Assembly (NCBI GenBank): GCA_946699065.1
Contig: CAMPDV010001255.1
Coordinates: 1-64,000 of the forward strand
Source of the DNA: Loxodes magnus
Taxonomy: Eukaryota > Ciliophora > Karyorelictea > Loxodida > Loxodidae
DNA length: 64,000 nt
Reading direction: 5' to 3'
Positions 23,450-36,200 of this stretch are shown piece after piece. Position 1 is the stretch's first letter. Each line of letters opens with the position of its first letter. Position numbers and translations under genes: made by a program. Under the pieces are notes generated by a model, which searched no databases, was not told the DNA's origin, and saw only the letters and a program-made list of their open reading frames with translations.

Positions 23450-26400
23450 GTTTAAAAGATATAGAAGTTAAACTAAGTAGAAAGGAAGATAAGCAGACTA
23501 ACTAATATTAATTTGAGTATTTTAAATTAATACGAAGAAGTATCATTTTTAATAAAGCCAAAATAGTTATTTCTAAAGTCAAACATAAGTTTTAAAAGGA
23601 TAAAAGAAGGAAATCTAAGAGCAAATTGTATTTAGCAAAATTTTTATATATTTTTAAAATTGTTTAAAAACAGCCAGATTAAGGTAAATAATTTGTAGAA
23701 TAGACTCTCAAGTATATTAAAAGATCTAGCAGCAAAGATGTATTTCTATTTTTAAGGTGATATAAATATAATATAAAGCTATTTATAAAATTGATTTATG
23801 AAATTAACTTGCCAAGTATCTAAATCAGATAAATAAAATTTTAGGAAAATGATTAAAAATTTATTTAATTTAAGAGGGTTATCTTATAGAAATAAGAGAA
23901 AGAAGTTTATTATAAAGGATTCAATATGAAGCTATTGTTAAAAATAAGAAGCTTTAAAAAATAAGGATCTTAGAGTTTGAAAATTGTAAGCATTATCCCT
24001 TGAACATAATAAATTAGTTACATTTAAAAATAAATGTATAAGATAAACCTTTAATTTATTATTTTAAGATAAATGCATTCCTCTATTTTAATTAAAAGGT
24101 GATGTTTTAATTAATTTCATATGTATTTGAATATTTACTATTTATCCTTTTTAATTATGGTTTAAGCAAAGTCAAAACAACTACATTGATCTATTATCTC
24201 ATTAAATGCCAATCATTTGCAAAATATTTCAAAAGAAAAATTATTTTTTCTTTGTATATAATTGTATATACTTTCACTGTTTAGAAAAGGAAAACTAAAA
24301 TATATTAAAAGTTAAAAATTAATAAAAAAGGAAAAATTAATAGCAAATATTTTCTCAACTAATACGATAAAAAGAACCTTTTGCAGAAAATAGAAAATAT
24401 AACAATAAAACAAATTAAAAATTTCTAAAGATACATTTATTATTTTAAATTAAGCATTCTATTTAAAAGGATATAAGATTGATATATCCACTTTAATAAT
24501 TATCACACTCTATTTAATAATAAGACTTAAACTTATATAATAATAAATCTATAAGTGTTTGAATAATTAATTAAATAGCTTAAAATTAAGCTATTGTAAA
24601 ATTATTTAATTAGATTTTAGCCAAATTAGTAAGTCATTTATTTTAATAATACTAATAAGTTTGAAGGCTTTACTAATAATTGTTGCTTACTTTAGTATTC
24701 CAATTTATTTGAAAAAGAACAATCGCTTAACTAAAGTAAAAATTATAAAAGCTATAATAATGTTTAAATAAAGCTAAATAAGAAAATAATTTATTATGTA
24801 GCTTATGCTTTGTTTAAAGGCTAGAGATTATAAATAGTTTTAGGAATATCTAGCAAATTATATCTCATTTATTAACTTTCATTAGAAACAATTCAATGTA
24901 AACAAATATTGGTTATAGGATTAAAATATTATGCACTCAGCTCTTAAAATTTAGTTAATAAAAAGAAGGAAACAATAAATAAAGCTACAAGGTAAAGATA
25001 AATAAATGCTTAATTGTGATATTGTTTTATATTTCTAAGAAATTGATTGTCAAATATATCTTCTCCTTTAGATTACTTAAATCTGGATTTAATTTACAGA
25101 GTAATTATTTTATTGGAACTAAAGTTAAATAGTTGAATTAGAGTATCAATCTTCGATATCATAGTTTTTTTATTTAATCTAACCTTTAAGAATTAGCTGA
25201 AATATATGAAATAATTCTGAATATCTGGATCCAACCTTATTTAATAAATATTTAACTAAGCGTATTAATATATTAGGAACTCCTGGTATAATTATACTTT
25301 AAACTGAGAGCAATTTATTAGAATGAATTAGCATTATAAATTGGTTATCATTATACTAAGTAACAAAGATAAAGGAAAGGTATTAGAGTTATTTGTAGGT
25401 AAATTTTAGAAATGAAAAAGTTAAAGTTTAAAGAAGTGATTATTGTAATTTGATTTGCTTAATTGATATATTCCTATAATTAAAATTAAATGAATCACAT
25501 ACTTAGATTCTTTTTTATTACTCTTAGTTATTATAACCTAGTTTAAAGAATGTAGTTCTTTATTCTCAACTAAATTACTAAAAACTATTTTTCCTAAGAG
25601 ATATAGAGTAAAAAATTATCTTTATCTATATGCTAGAAGTAATCCTATTTTATCATAACTTATAAGCCTTTTATCTTTTGATATATTGCAACTTATTATC
25701 AAAAAATGCTTTATTTGCCTAATGAAGATAAATAGTCAGTTAATAAATAAAAGCAAATATATTAATGAAAGGTAAATTAGAATAAAGAATATAAAGCATT
25801 GTATGTCTATTATCTCAAAATATTGTAAAAGTTTTAAAAACCTACTTAAAAGAATAAAAGTAAGGAAGATAAGACTCTTCTCTAAATGAGAAAGTCATCT
25901 AATAAATGTATGTTCGTTAGAAAATTCCTTTATTGGCGATGTATTCAAATTTATCTTTAAATAAAGTTTTATAATTACCCTTTTATAGACATTGTTTCTT
26001 ATTACAATATTATCAAGCAATAAGGAAAAGTTCTTTAGGTGGAATATAACGTAAATTTGAAAAATAGAGATGCTCTTTATTTTAACTTTCCTTTTATATT
26101 AAAGAGAACATATTTATTAAGTTAAAGCAAAGCTAGTAGAGAAGTTATACTCATAAAGGATTAAATGAAATGCATAACAAAATACACTAAAGCAAGGATA
26201 ATTCAAAACTTAATAGACCAAAAGCTTAATAATTATTTTTAAAATTAGCGGTGCTAATTAGCTTTAATAACTAATATTGTTTAAAATAGTTGAATCTAAA
26301 GTCTCCTTATAAGTTTAGTAGAAAGTATTAAGAAATTAAATCTTAAATTAAATTAACTTTATATTGTTGGCTATTAATTACATTTAAGCTATTTAAGAAC

Positions 26401-26803
26401 TTTTATATTAATAAGCTTTGTTTATATATAGTAGTTTTTCAATACCTTCAAATAAAAGGATAATTCCTTATTTCATGTTTGCTTCCTTAAATCTGAACTT
26501 TTATAGTTTTAGAATAATACCTTTAAGCTTAAAAATGTTTCTTTATTTTAGCATTTTTTTAAGGATAGACGCTTAAGGTAAAAACTTTAGCTTTAATTAT
26601 CATAATAAGCTAAAATTTAGAGATGTATAGTAACCTTAATTGAATATGATATTAGCATAATAAAATTTTAGCTTTAAGTATTATAGCTTAAACTGCTTTT
26701 TATTTACAAAGGCAAATTAAATAAAGGTTAGGCTTTTAAGATTATAAAGACCTAACTGATTTTACAATGTTTTAAAATAATAAGCATTTTATCATTATTT
26801 TGA
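23450..26803 (+). CDS. unidentified large ORF upstream of giant gene copy 2
   Basis: One frame holds without a break from about 23600 to a TGA at 26801-26803 (checked by codon phase at 23738, 26165 and 26801). The translation has convincing stretches (ALKNKDLRVWKLQALSLEHN, LLTLVFQFIWKRTIAQLKQK, REVILIKDQMKCITKYTKAR, ALITNIVQNSW) and several hydrophobic helices. The last in-frame TGA before the end is at 26291, 170 codons upstream, which fits TGA depletion before a real stop. The start is unknown, as the frame emerges from the tubulin relic. I recognise no family. It sits between a tubulin relic and the promoter of copy 2, just as 6513-8909 precedes copy 1. Confidence 0.45.
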
Positions 26804-27074
26804 GATTAAGCGTTCTTTTCATTTGCAATCAAGAAGTTTATAAGAAACAAATAAAAAAATCCTCTACTATATATAAGTGTAATTAAACATTTTTGCTTGC
26901 TAATACTTGTAAAATTTAATTATTCAACTACTAAACTTTTTCCTTAATCTTCGTTAATAATTAAATTTATTAATTAAATTTACTATATAAGTGAACAATT
27001 TATACATTGTAGAATGTGTTTACTTTTGATAACTAGGATTTATTTATTGATTTGCATGTTTTCTATAAAATTAT

Positions 27075-27232
27075 TTATTGTTATTATTATTATGATTATA
27101 CTTATATAAACTAAACTTCTCTTAATACCAAATTAACTATTACTGTTTAAATCATTTTTTAACTTAGGTAGCTATTAACACTTCATTTAATAAAGTAATC
27201 CAATTCTTTTATTTATACCCTTATCATTTAAA
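27075..27232 (+). promoter_or_regulatory. 5' flank conserved with copy 1
   Basis: Collinear with 10340-10495. It shares ACACTTCATTTA, CAATTCTTTTATTT and the TATACCCTTAT block immediately before the ATG. It is the candidate promoter and leader of the giant gene at 27233. Confidence 0.4.
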
Positions 27233-30200
27233 ATGAGGCTATCCCTTTAATCCTTTTTCTTTATTAAAACTATCTTTGCTTTCTTTCCTGCTCTTTAAGC
27301 ATGAGATTAATAAGTGTATGTCACTACACCTGAGATATTCTAAGAGTTAAGAGTTTCTAAATAAACTGGAACTAAAGAATATCCTTTTACTGATTTATCA
27401 GCTGCTATTTACTACTCAAAGGAAAATCAATCAGTATAAATTTGGCTATCTCCTCATAATCATAAACTAGACTGCTTAAATTAAGTTTATGATACAGATT
27501 CCTGTGATATTCTAAGAGGCGGATCTAATTGATAAGGTTCTAAAACTATTACAGTCTAAACATATTAAGAGTGTGGAGATGATTAAGAATCAGTGATGTG
27601 TTACAAGAAGAATGACACAGCAGTAATATTAGTTTAATATCCTGGTCTGGTAATAAATCTATAGAAAGATGTTTTCATAATAAAAATCTCACTATTTCAG
27701 GATAATTAATGCCTTCTTTATATCCAGATTCGTATTATGCTTTTCCACCTTATCCTTATCATAATTTCATATAGACGAACTAATCAAGTCTAAACATTTA
27801 AGACACAATTTTAAGAGACTTTACAGTAGATTTCTATTATTAAGTAGATGAATCAGACTTACCTGAATAAGATGGTTGAGAATAAGAATACGATAAAGTA
27901 TATGAAATTAGACATCTTGTGTAGACAATAAATTCAAACTTAACAATATTAAATAGCCTATTTTCAAACATTAAAGGAAGCACATTCTTTAGTAGTTAAA
28001 GTAGCTTGATAATAAGAAACTCCACATTTGAATATAGTTTTTCATAGCAAAGCATGTTTTACTATTATAATTCCTCTTTAAGTGCATCAAACTCATCATT
28101 TATAAATAACTATTGTGATTTTGGAGTTTTATATTCCGAAGTTTCTAACGAAAATTTGGTTGAATGTCTTTTTTATCATAATTGAGCAATTTAAAAAGGT
28201 GTAGCTCTTTATGCAAATAAGACAAAAATTACAATATAAAATTGTAATTTTATTAGAAATCATGCACTTGATGGAGGGGCAATTTATTTAGAGGATTCAA
28301 TATGTGAAACCATAGAAAACAGTTAGTTTGCTGAAAATTTCTGTAATTAGTACGGAGGAGCAATTTTTTTATAGGAAGCAAGAATAAATTTAATCACAAA
28401 TACTTAGTTTAAAGAGAATAACGCTAATTGGGGTGCTTCTATTTACAGTAACTCTTCAACTATAAGTTTAGTTTAAGATAGTTAGTTTGAGGATAATAAG
28501 AGTGGGTGAGGAGATTTGTATTTAAATAACTCAAACATTCAGTACGTATAAAATATATTAGCTAAGGGAAATTAAGCCTACCAAGACGGAGGTTTCATGT
28601 ATTTTAATTAATCTTCAGCTGATTATATCCGAAACAGTTATTTCTCTAATAATAAGGCTTAATAAAATGGAGGAGTTCTAATCTTTAATTAGAGTAATAT
28701 TAGAATAGCAATAGAAAATAACACTTTTTACAATAATAGTGCTGAAGCAAATAACGGAGGTTGCATTTATTTGGAATAATCAAAAGTAAATTTAGTTTAA
28801 AATAATAAGTTCGAACTTAATAAAGCTGCAAATGGGAGTGCAATTTATAGTTAAAACTAGGCAAATATTAATTTAATATTCAACTGCTCTTTTATAAGTA
28901 ACAGTGCATAATAAGTAGGAGGTGCTATTTTTATATCTTAAGAGTCTAAGATAACTAATATCTCTAACAATCTAGTTTTTAAAAACTAAGGAATAGACTA
29001 GCAATCAAAAGGTGGATTCTTGGCAACATAAAATTCAGAAATCACACTGATAGAAAGGAATATCTTTTCTGAAAATGTTGCTAAATAGCAAGGAGGAGTA
29101 TTTTACTTTATGGAGAAGTCAAAAATAGAAACAATAGAAAATAACTAGTTTATTAAAAATGAAGCTAATAATGGAGGTTCCTTTTATGTCGATGATTCGT
29201 AAATCAATCTAATTTAAAGCAATCAATTTGGCTAAAATAAGGCATAAAGTAGTGGAGGAGCTTTATTTTCTGGCTATTAAGCTGTTATATAAGAAATAAA
29301 AAATTGTTAATTTGATAATAATATAGCATAACAAAGAGGTGGAGCAATTACTTTGGAATCTTCTTTTGTAAGCAGAATAGTAAATATTAGTGCATAGAGT
29401 AATAAAGCTAGCTCTGGTAAAGGTGGGTTTATATATTCACTAGATTCACAAATTTAGACAATAGAAAATAGTAATTATATCTATAATGAAGCATAGAAAG
29501 GAGGAGTCTTCTACTTTGAAAACTTAATGAACTAATATTTCACAAAAATAGTAAATAGTTCATTCCAATATAATATAGCTTAACAAGGAAGTGTTGGCTA
29601 TTTTAAAACTTTGTCTTTAGATATTTAAAAAATAGAAATTAAACATAACAAAGCAACTGAATCTGGAATTCTGTTTATAGAATAAAGCAACGCTAATATT
29701 TTAGAAGTTTAAGTGTACAATAATACAGCAGTCAAAGGAGCTTTCATCTATGCAATAAGTTCCAAAATGGATTTACAAAATATTCAAAGTAATAAAAATT
29801 ATGCTTAAGATAGTGGAGGCTTAATTTACTAAGAAGCTAGCATTCTATCATTATCATACTTAAAAATATGAGAAAGCTATGCTAAATAGGGTTCTTGTCT
29901 CTTTTTATCAGATGGAAGTTAAGCAGACATTAAGCAAAGTAATTTTGAAGGGAATGAAGCTTATGATAGTGGAGTAATAATATTTGGAACTTCTTCTAAT
30001 ATAAAGATTTAATAGAGTAAGATAAAAGCTAACTTAGCTAAAGCTGGTAACTTATTCTATTTATTTCAATCATCTTTATAATTATTCGATACTTAAGTCA
30101 TTCAAAACTAAGCTAAGAAATCTATTTTTTACTTAAGCTCTTCCAATCTTAATCTAACATCCGTTATTTTGTAAAATAACAACGCTTCTTTAGGAAGTTT

Positions 30201-33200
30201 AATAGAAGTATTGATAGGTGATAGTTCATAAATAAATAGATGCATTATTTAGAATAATTCAGTAAGCTCAGTGATGCAAATAGTAGAGCTTAATTTAATG
30301 GCTATAAACAAAACAGACTTTAGGAATAATAAAATAAACTAATGACTAATAGAAGCTAAAGATTCACAAATACAAATATAAGAAAGTTCCTTTATAATAA
30401 ACTAAGTAGATAACGGAGGTTTAATTGAAATCACTAATAAGATCCTTAAATTAGTTACCGTTATCTTATTATAAAACTAAATAAGAGAAGGCTCTTTAAT
30501 TTCTCTTAAGAACTCTTAAACTTACTTTTAAAACTCTACCTTTTAAGCAAACATAGCAACTAGAGGAGCTTCAATTTAATCCTAGCTTTCTACTTATTAA
30601 ATAATTGAATGCCAATTTTTAAATAATGAAGCCTTTAAACAAGGAGGAGTAATAGAAGCTAACTAAGACTAGATTTAAATAAGCAAATGCTAGTTTTTTG
30701 AAAATAAAGCTAAGAATGGAGCAGTCTTTTAATTTACTTAAGTATAAGCTACTATACAATAAATTAACGGAAGCTATAATAAAGCAGAAATAGGAGGATT
30801 TCTTAAAGCAGACTAATCAAACATACAGTTTATTTAATCAAATTTAAGTAACAATTAAGCTAACTAAGGAGGTGTGTTTTTCATCTAACAATCTACTTTA
30901 ATTTTTTAAGAAGTAATTTGTTAATAAAATCAAGCTAAAGATAAAGGAGGAGTTGGTTACATAATTGAAGATAGTTTATTTAAAATGGAAAACTCAAATA
31001 TTACTTAGAATAGCGCAATGGATGGAGCTTTCTTATTCGCTTAAAACTCTTAATTCATAATAATAAACTCAGAAGTTAGTAATAATACAGCTTATTCTAT
31101 GGGAATTATTAATTTATGAATTTCAAGCTTATAATAGCCAAGTATCCTAAAATAAGTAAGAATAATGATAATGATGGATAATCATCTATAGTATTTGTGT
31201 ATTAAAGTTAGCTAAAAATACAGAGGATAGTAGTAAGTAAAAATAAAGGACTTAAATAGACTTCAGGTATTTTAGGGTAATACTCGAAAATAAGTATAAA
31301 TGGATCTACTTTTGAAGATCAAAAGGGATACACTGGAGCGTTTATTTATAGTGACCTTTATTCTGAAATAGAAATAAATAATAGTTGGTTTAGAAATGGA
31401 GAAGGAGAATATGAAGGAGGAGCAATTTATGTAAGATAAAGTTAGTTAAGTATGAATTAGGTTAGGTTTGAGAATATGAGAGGAGGTAAAGGAGGAGTAA
31501 TTTATGGGTTTGAATCAAATATGAGTCTGGAGAAAATAGATTTTGTTAATAGTACTTCTAGTTATGGAGCAGTAGTTTATGCATAAAAAAGTAGTAAATT
31601 ATGAATTGAAGATAGTAGAATTGAAGACTTCTAAGATACTGGTTTAGTTATAGAAGAAAGTGAATTAAATTTAAGTGACGTAAAGTTTGAGAGAGGAGTA
31701 AGTAATAATAGTTATGGGTCTGCTATTTATGCATTGAATTCTTAGATGAATATGAGTAACTGTATTTGTTAAAATTAGAGATCAGTATAAGGTTCTTGTT
31801 TTGCTATAGTGAATGATGATCTGAAATATAATTACTTAATTAAGAATAATATCTTTTAAGATTGTATAGCAACTGAACATGGAGGAGTTGGTTACTGCTT
31901 GAATGGTAATATAACTTTTAAGTAAAATGTATTTTAGAATAATAAAATAGATGGTTAGAAGTAATTTGCTTCTAAAGGTGGAGCATTAAGATTAGTATGT
32001 GATAAGAAATAAATTTGTAACTATACATTACAAAATAATTCCTTTATCCATAATTCTGTTACTACTAATGTAGGGGAAGGAGGAGCTATTTCTTTTCAAG
32101 CTACTCTTCCTACTTTTATACCCCATCTCAATACCTCTTCCATATGCACGCTATTTATCAATAATTCTGCTTATTATGGAAATCATTTAGCTGCCTTTGG
32201 CTACCAATTAAGTAATACCTATATCTCTGATGTATTGGCTCATTGCTAATAGAATAAGTCTGAAAGATAATTAATAGACTAGTTACCTGGATTTCCTATA
32301 GAAGAAAGAAAACTATTCATTACTGATGTTTATGGTTAGCTAGTTAAAACTGATAATACTTCTAGTTTGAAGATTGAATCAGTAGATTCAAATTAGGTTT
32401 AGTTTGCAGGTAAAACATTAATATAAGCTGAGATGGGTGTTTTTGATATAAAAAATCTAACAATAAATACTAAGCCAGGAAGTAATGCAATTTTGTAGCT
32501 TAATTTTGACGCAGTAGATTTATAAAATTTACCTTCAAATATATAAAAGTTAAATAAAATTTAAATGAAAGTAAACTTTTCTAATTGTCTTGCAGGATAA
32601 ATATTAGTTAATGATAGATAATGCTAGAATTGCTTTTAAGGATAATATTCTTTAAATGAAAATCATGCTTATTGTAAAGAATGCTTTGAAGGGGCAACAT
32701 GTTATGGAAGTAACTTAATTGTTCCAAATAAAGGATATTGAAGGTATAATTTTATCACTGATAAAGTACATAAATGTTCTAATTCCGAAGCTTGTTTAGG
32801 AACTTCCTTAAATAGTTAATATGTAACAAATTACCTTGCAAAAACAAATGAAATTTCTAGATAATAAATGTTAAATGAAACCAATATATAAGGATATTGT
32901 GCTGAAGGATATAAAGGAATTTTATGTGATGTATGCAAAGAAGGATGATCTAAAGATGGACTCAATAAATGCTAGAAATGTTTGAAAAGGAAAGAGTCTA
33001 TAGTTTTTGCTTTATTTATTATAATAATATTTATATTTTTCATCATTTATATAGTCAAATCTACTTTAAAATCAGCTAGCAAGAAAGATACATATTATGG
33101 AGTTTATTTCAAGATTTTAACCAACTATATGTAATTTTCAGCTTTAATGCAAAGCTTTAAATTTAATTGACCAGGAGCATTTAATGATTTATTCTCAGTA

Positions 33201-36200
33201 AATTAAGGCTACATTGCAGTTACTACTTCAGTATTTAGATTTGACTGTTTGTATCAAGAAGGTGAAAGAAAGTATTATAGTAAAGTTACTATCAACATTC
33301 TATTACCTTTTATCATTTTAATAGCTACCTTAGTCTCTTTATCCTTCTGATCTATAGTTATGCGTAAACCTTTTAACAAATCAGTTTTTATAACTGTCCT
33401 AAGTGTTTCCTTCTTTTAAATTTATACCAGCTTAATGATTTCTATCTTTAGTACTTTCAGTTGCTACAACATTTCCAATAATATAGATGTATTAAACGCT
33501 TTTGTTGAAATAGAATGCTGGAAAGGAAGCCATTTAAACTTCGTTTTGGTTCTTGCCTCACCAGCTTTAATACTATATGGATTAATGGCTCCTTTAATAG
33601 TAACTCTCTACCTTTATAAGAATAGAAGTAAGATTTAGACTTATTAAATAAAGTCATAGTTTGGATTCCTTACAATAGGGTACAAATAGGAGTATTACTT
33701 TTGGGAATTTGTTAAGATCTACTAAAAGTTTATAATATCCTCTATCTTCATTTTTCTATAGAAGGCTTCTATCATTTTCTAGTTCTGAATTTTAATAGGA
33801 ATTTTACTAATCTTTATAGCAATCTAAGTTAGATGTTAGCCTTTTATAAAAGAAGAGCTAAATAAGCTGGAAGTTAACTATATGTACATTTCAGTTTTTA
33901 TACTTTATTTAGGCATTTACTATGAATCTGGAGAGCGTTACCTAGAGATAGACATGATTACCTTTATATCATTAGTTGCAGTAAATATCTATTTTGGTGC
34001 TATATGAAGCTAAAATTTAGTAATGGAGTTTGGTTTTTAAATATTAAGGAATTCATTAAAATGGTACTACTTTTTGGGATGCTTCAAATAAAAAATAGAC
34101 CTAGTAGAGATTTTTAATACCCTAGATAGAAATAAATAAAAAGAAAAAGCTAAAAAGAAAAAATCATAAAAAGAGAGCAAATCACTAAAAGACGAATCAG
34201 AAATATAGCAAGACTAAGATAATTAAAAAATTAACTTGCAAGACTACTAAACAAAAAGTAAAAAGCTTTATAAGCTATTTGATAAGAAAGAAGAAGTATA
34301 ATGCTTAAATTAAATTGAAACTTAACTTTTACCTGAAATCAGTTAGAGTGACCTGTATAAATTAATTTGTTGGAATAGTCACCTCTCTGTAGAGTAATAT
34401 TGAAATAATAGAGTCAAATAGTTTCTCTAAAAATATAGAGAAAAAGAACAAGAAAACTAGTAATTTAATGAGGAAAAAGGTGATTACCTGGAGAAGGAAA
34501 CTAAAGTAATGGAAGATCAGAGTATTTTCTAAAAGGATAAAGAATTCTCATTTCATTAAGATCAGGAAAAATTTTAAGGCGAAAATATATTAAATGTTGA
34601 ATCTGAATATTCAGACTCATTTACTTAGAGAAGTGATTAAGTTCTTCTAAAAGAAAAAATTTAGCTAAGAAAGTAGTTTATTAATATTAAAGGATTTCTT
34701 CCAATAATCAGCAAAAGAAGATCATAAAACTTAATGAATAAGATTGAGGGATTTAAAACAATTAATGGAGATCAAGATTTAAACTTTGAGCAATAGCAAA
34801 ATATTCTAGAGTTTACTCAGAATGAAATAGAGTTCTACAATCCAAGTGATTTTACGCAAAATTACTTATAGGAGAGCAAAGATTGAGTTGAAGTAAAAGG
34901 ATTTAACTCTATTCTTCATTGATTAATCATTCTATTTAATTACCATATAAAGAAAATTATTCTTCTATTCTTTTAATAAAGTTTAAAGTTAATCTATTAA
35001 TGCATCTAGTCTATTTCCCTTTAAATAACCTACTTTCTGAAAGATAAGCTTGTGAAAAAAACTAGCTTTTTCTAACTCTTTATTAAAGTAAAAATGAATA
35101 AAAATTGTATATAAGCTAAGCAAACTCATAGAGAAAATAGAATGATACCTTCTCTGTAATTAGAATGTTCTATGTATTGTATAATATTTAACTTATAGCT
35201 CTCTTTATAAATACTTCATTAATAGTTCCCTTTTAGTCTAATCAAGTTAACTATGAAATTATATTTAAAGCTTAATTAAAAAGTCTCTATCTATATAAAG
35301 GCTTTAAAGAGCAAATACTGAATCAAATCTGTATAATTTGTATGACTGAAGCATTCTGTTACTAGACTGTTGATACTCTTAGACTATTTTATTACTAAAT
35401 CTTAAATAAAAATCAAAAGAACAAAATTTTAAAAAATGTAACTGAAACTCTTAATAAATTTTTATAGGAACAGCAAGCATTAGAAATAGAAAAGATAAAA
35501 AAGAGAAAGTTGCTTGAAAGGAAAATTAGATATAGATTTATTATATAAAAGCTTAGAATAATTTTCTTTAGTGATAAACTAGCAAAGTAAGGAACTATAA
35601 ATCTATCCAAAGATATTTACTAAAAATGTCTTTGAAAAAGGAAATAAAAACTAATTAAAACGATTTAGTCAGACAAATAAATGCTATTTTCCTTAAACAG
35701 GTTGAAATTTTTCATTGATCAATTGTTTGAATTGCGAAATTTAAAAATAAAGAAAGAAGATTATAAAAATTATTTATCTTAATTGATTTATTTAACTAAA
35801 AACCTAAAAGTACACTTTGATTTAAATACTCATATACTAGCTTAAGATAGCTTTAAATTAGCTTTGATATAATAATCAGATATTTGGAGTAAATCATCCT
35901 TAAGTTTAGAAAAGGCTATTAAGATATAACAATATAAGGAAGCTTTCTTTATATGATTAAATTACTTTAATAAAAAAAGTATGTTAAATTAACCAAAAGC
36001 CTTAATTGAAAACTTTAAGTTTGTCTTTATAAGTACTTTTAATAAAAAATTGTTAGCTATAATTGTATTAGCTTGGTATTAATTATATTACAGAGAAATT
36101 ATTCTTCTAATGCAAGCAAATTAAATATAATGCTTTGTATAAGTAATATATTTTTATAAGGAAAAATCAAAAATTCTTTTAAATATACTTATATAATAAA

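Noticed and set aside
33435-33657. Overlapping standard-code ORFs on both strands
   Set aside because: The plus one is an internal piece of the 7TM region of giant gene copy 2; the minus one is its shadow.
34919-35002. Separate gene starting at ATG 35000 after a TGA at 34919
   Set aside because: Copy 1 reads through the equivalent position in one frame and both tails look homologous, so a one-base loss in copy 2 is the simpler reading; not fully excluded.
35413-35610. 65-aa minus-strand ORF
   Set aside because: Antisense shadow of the charged tail region of copy 2 (EQQALEIEKIKKRKLLERK on the plus strand).
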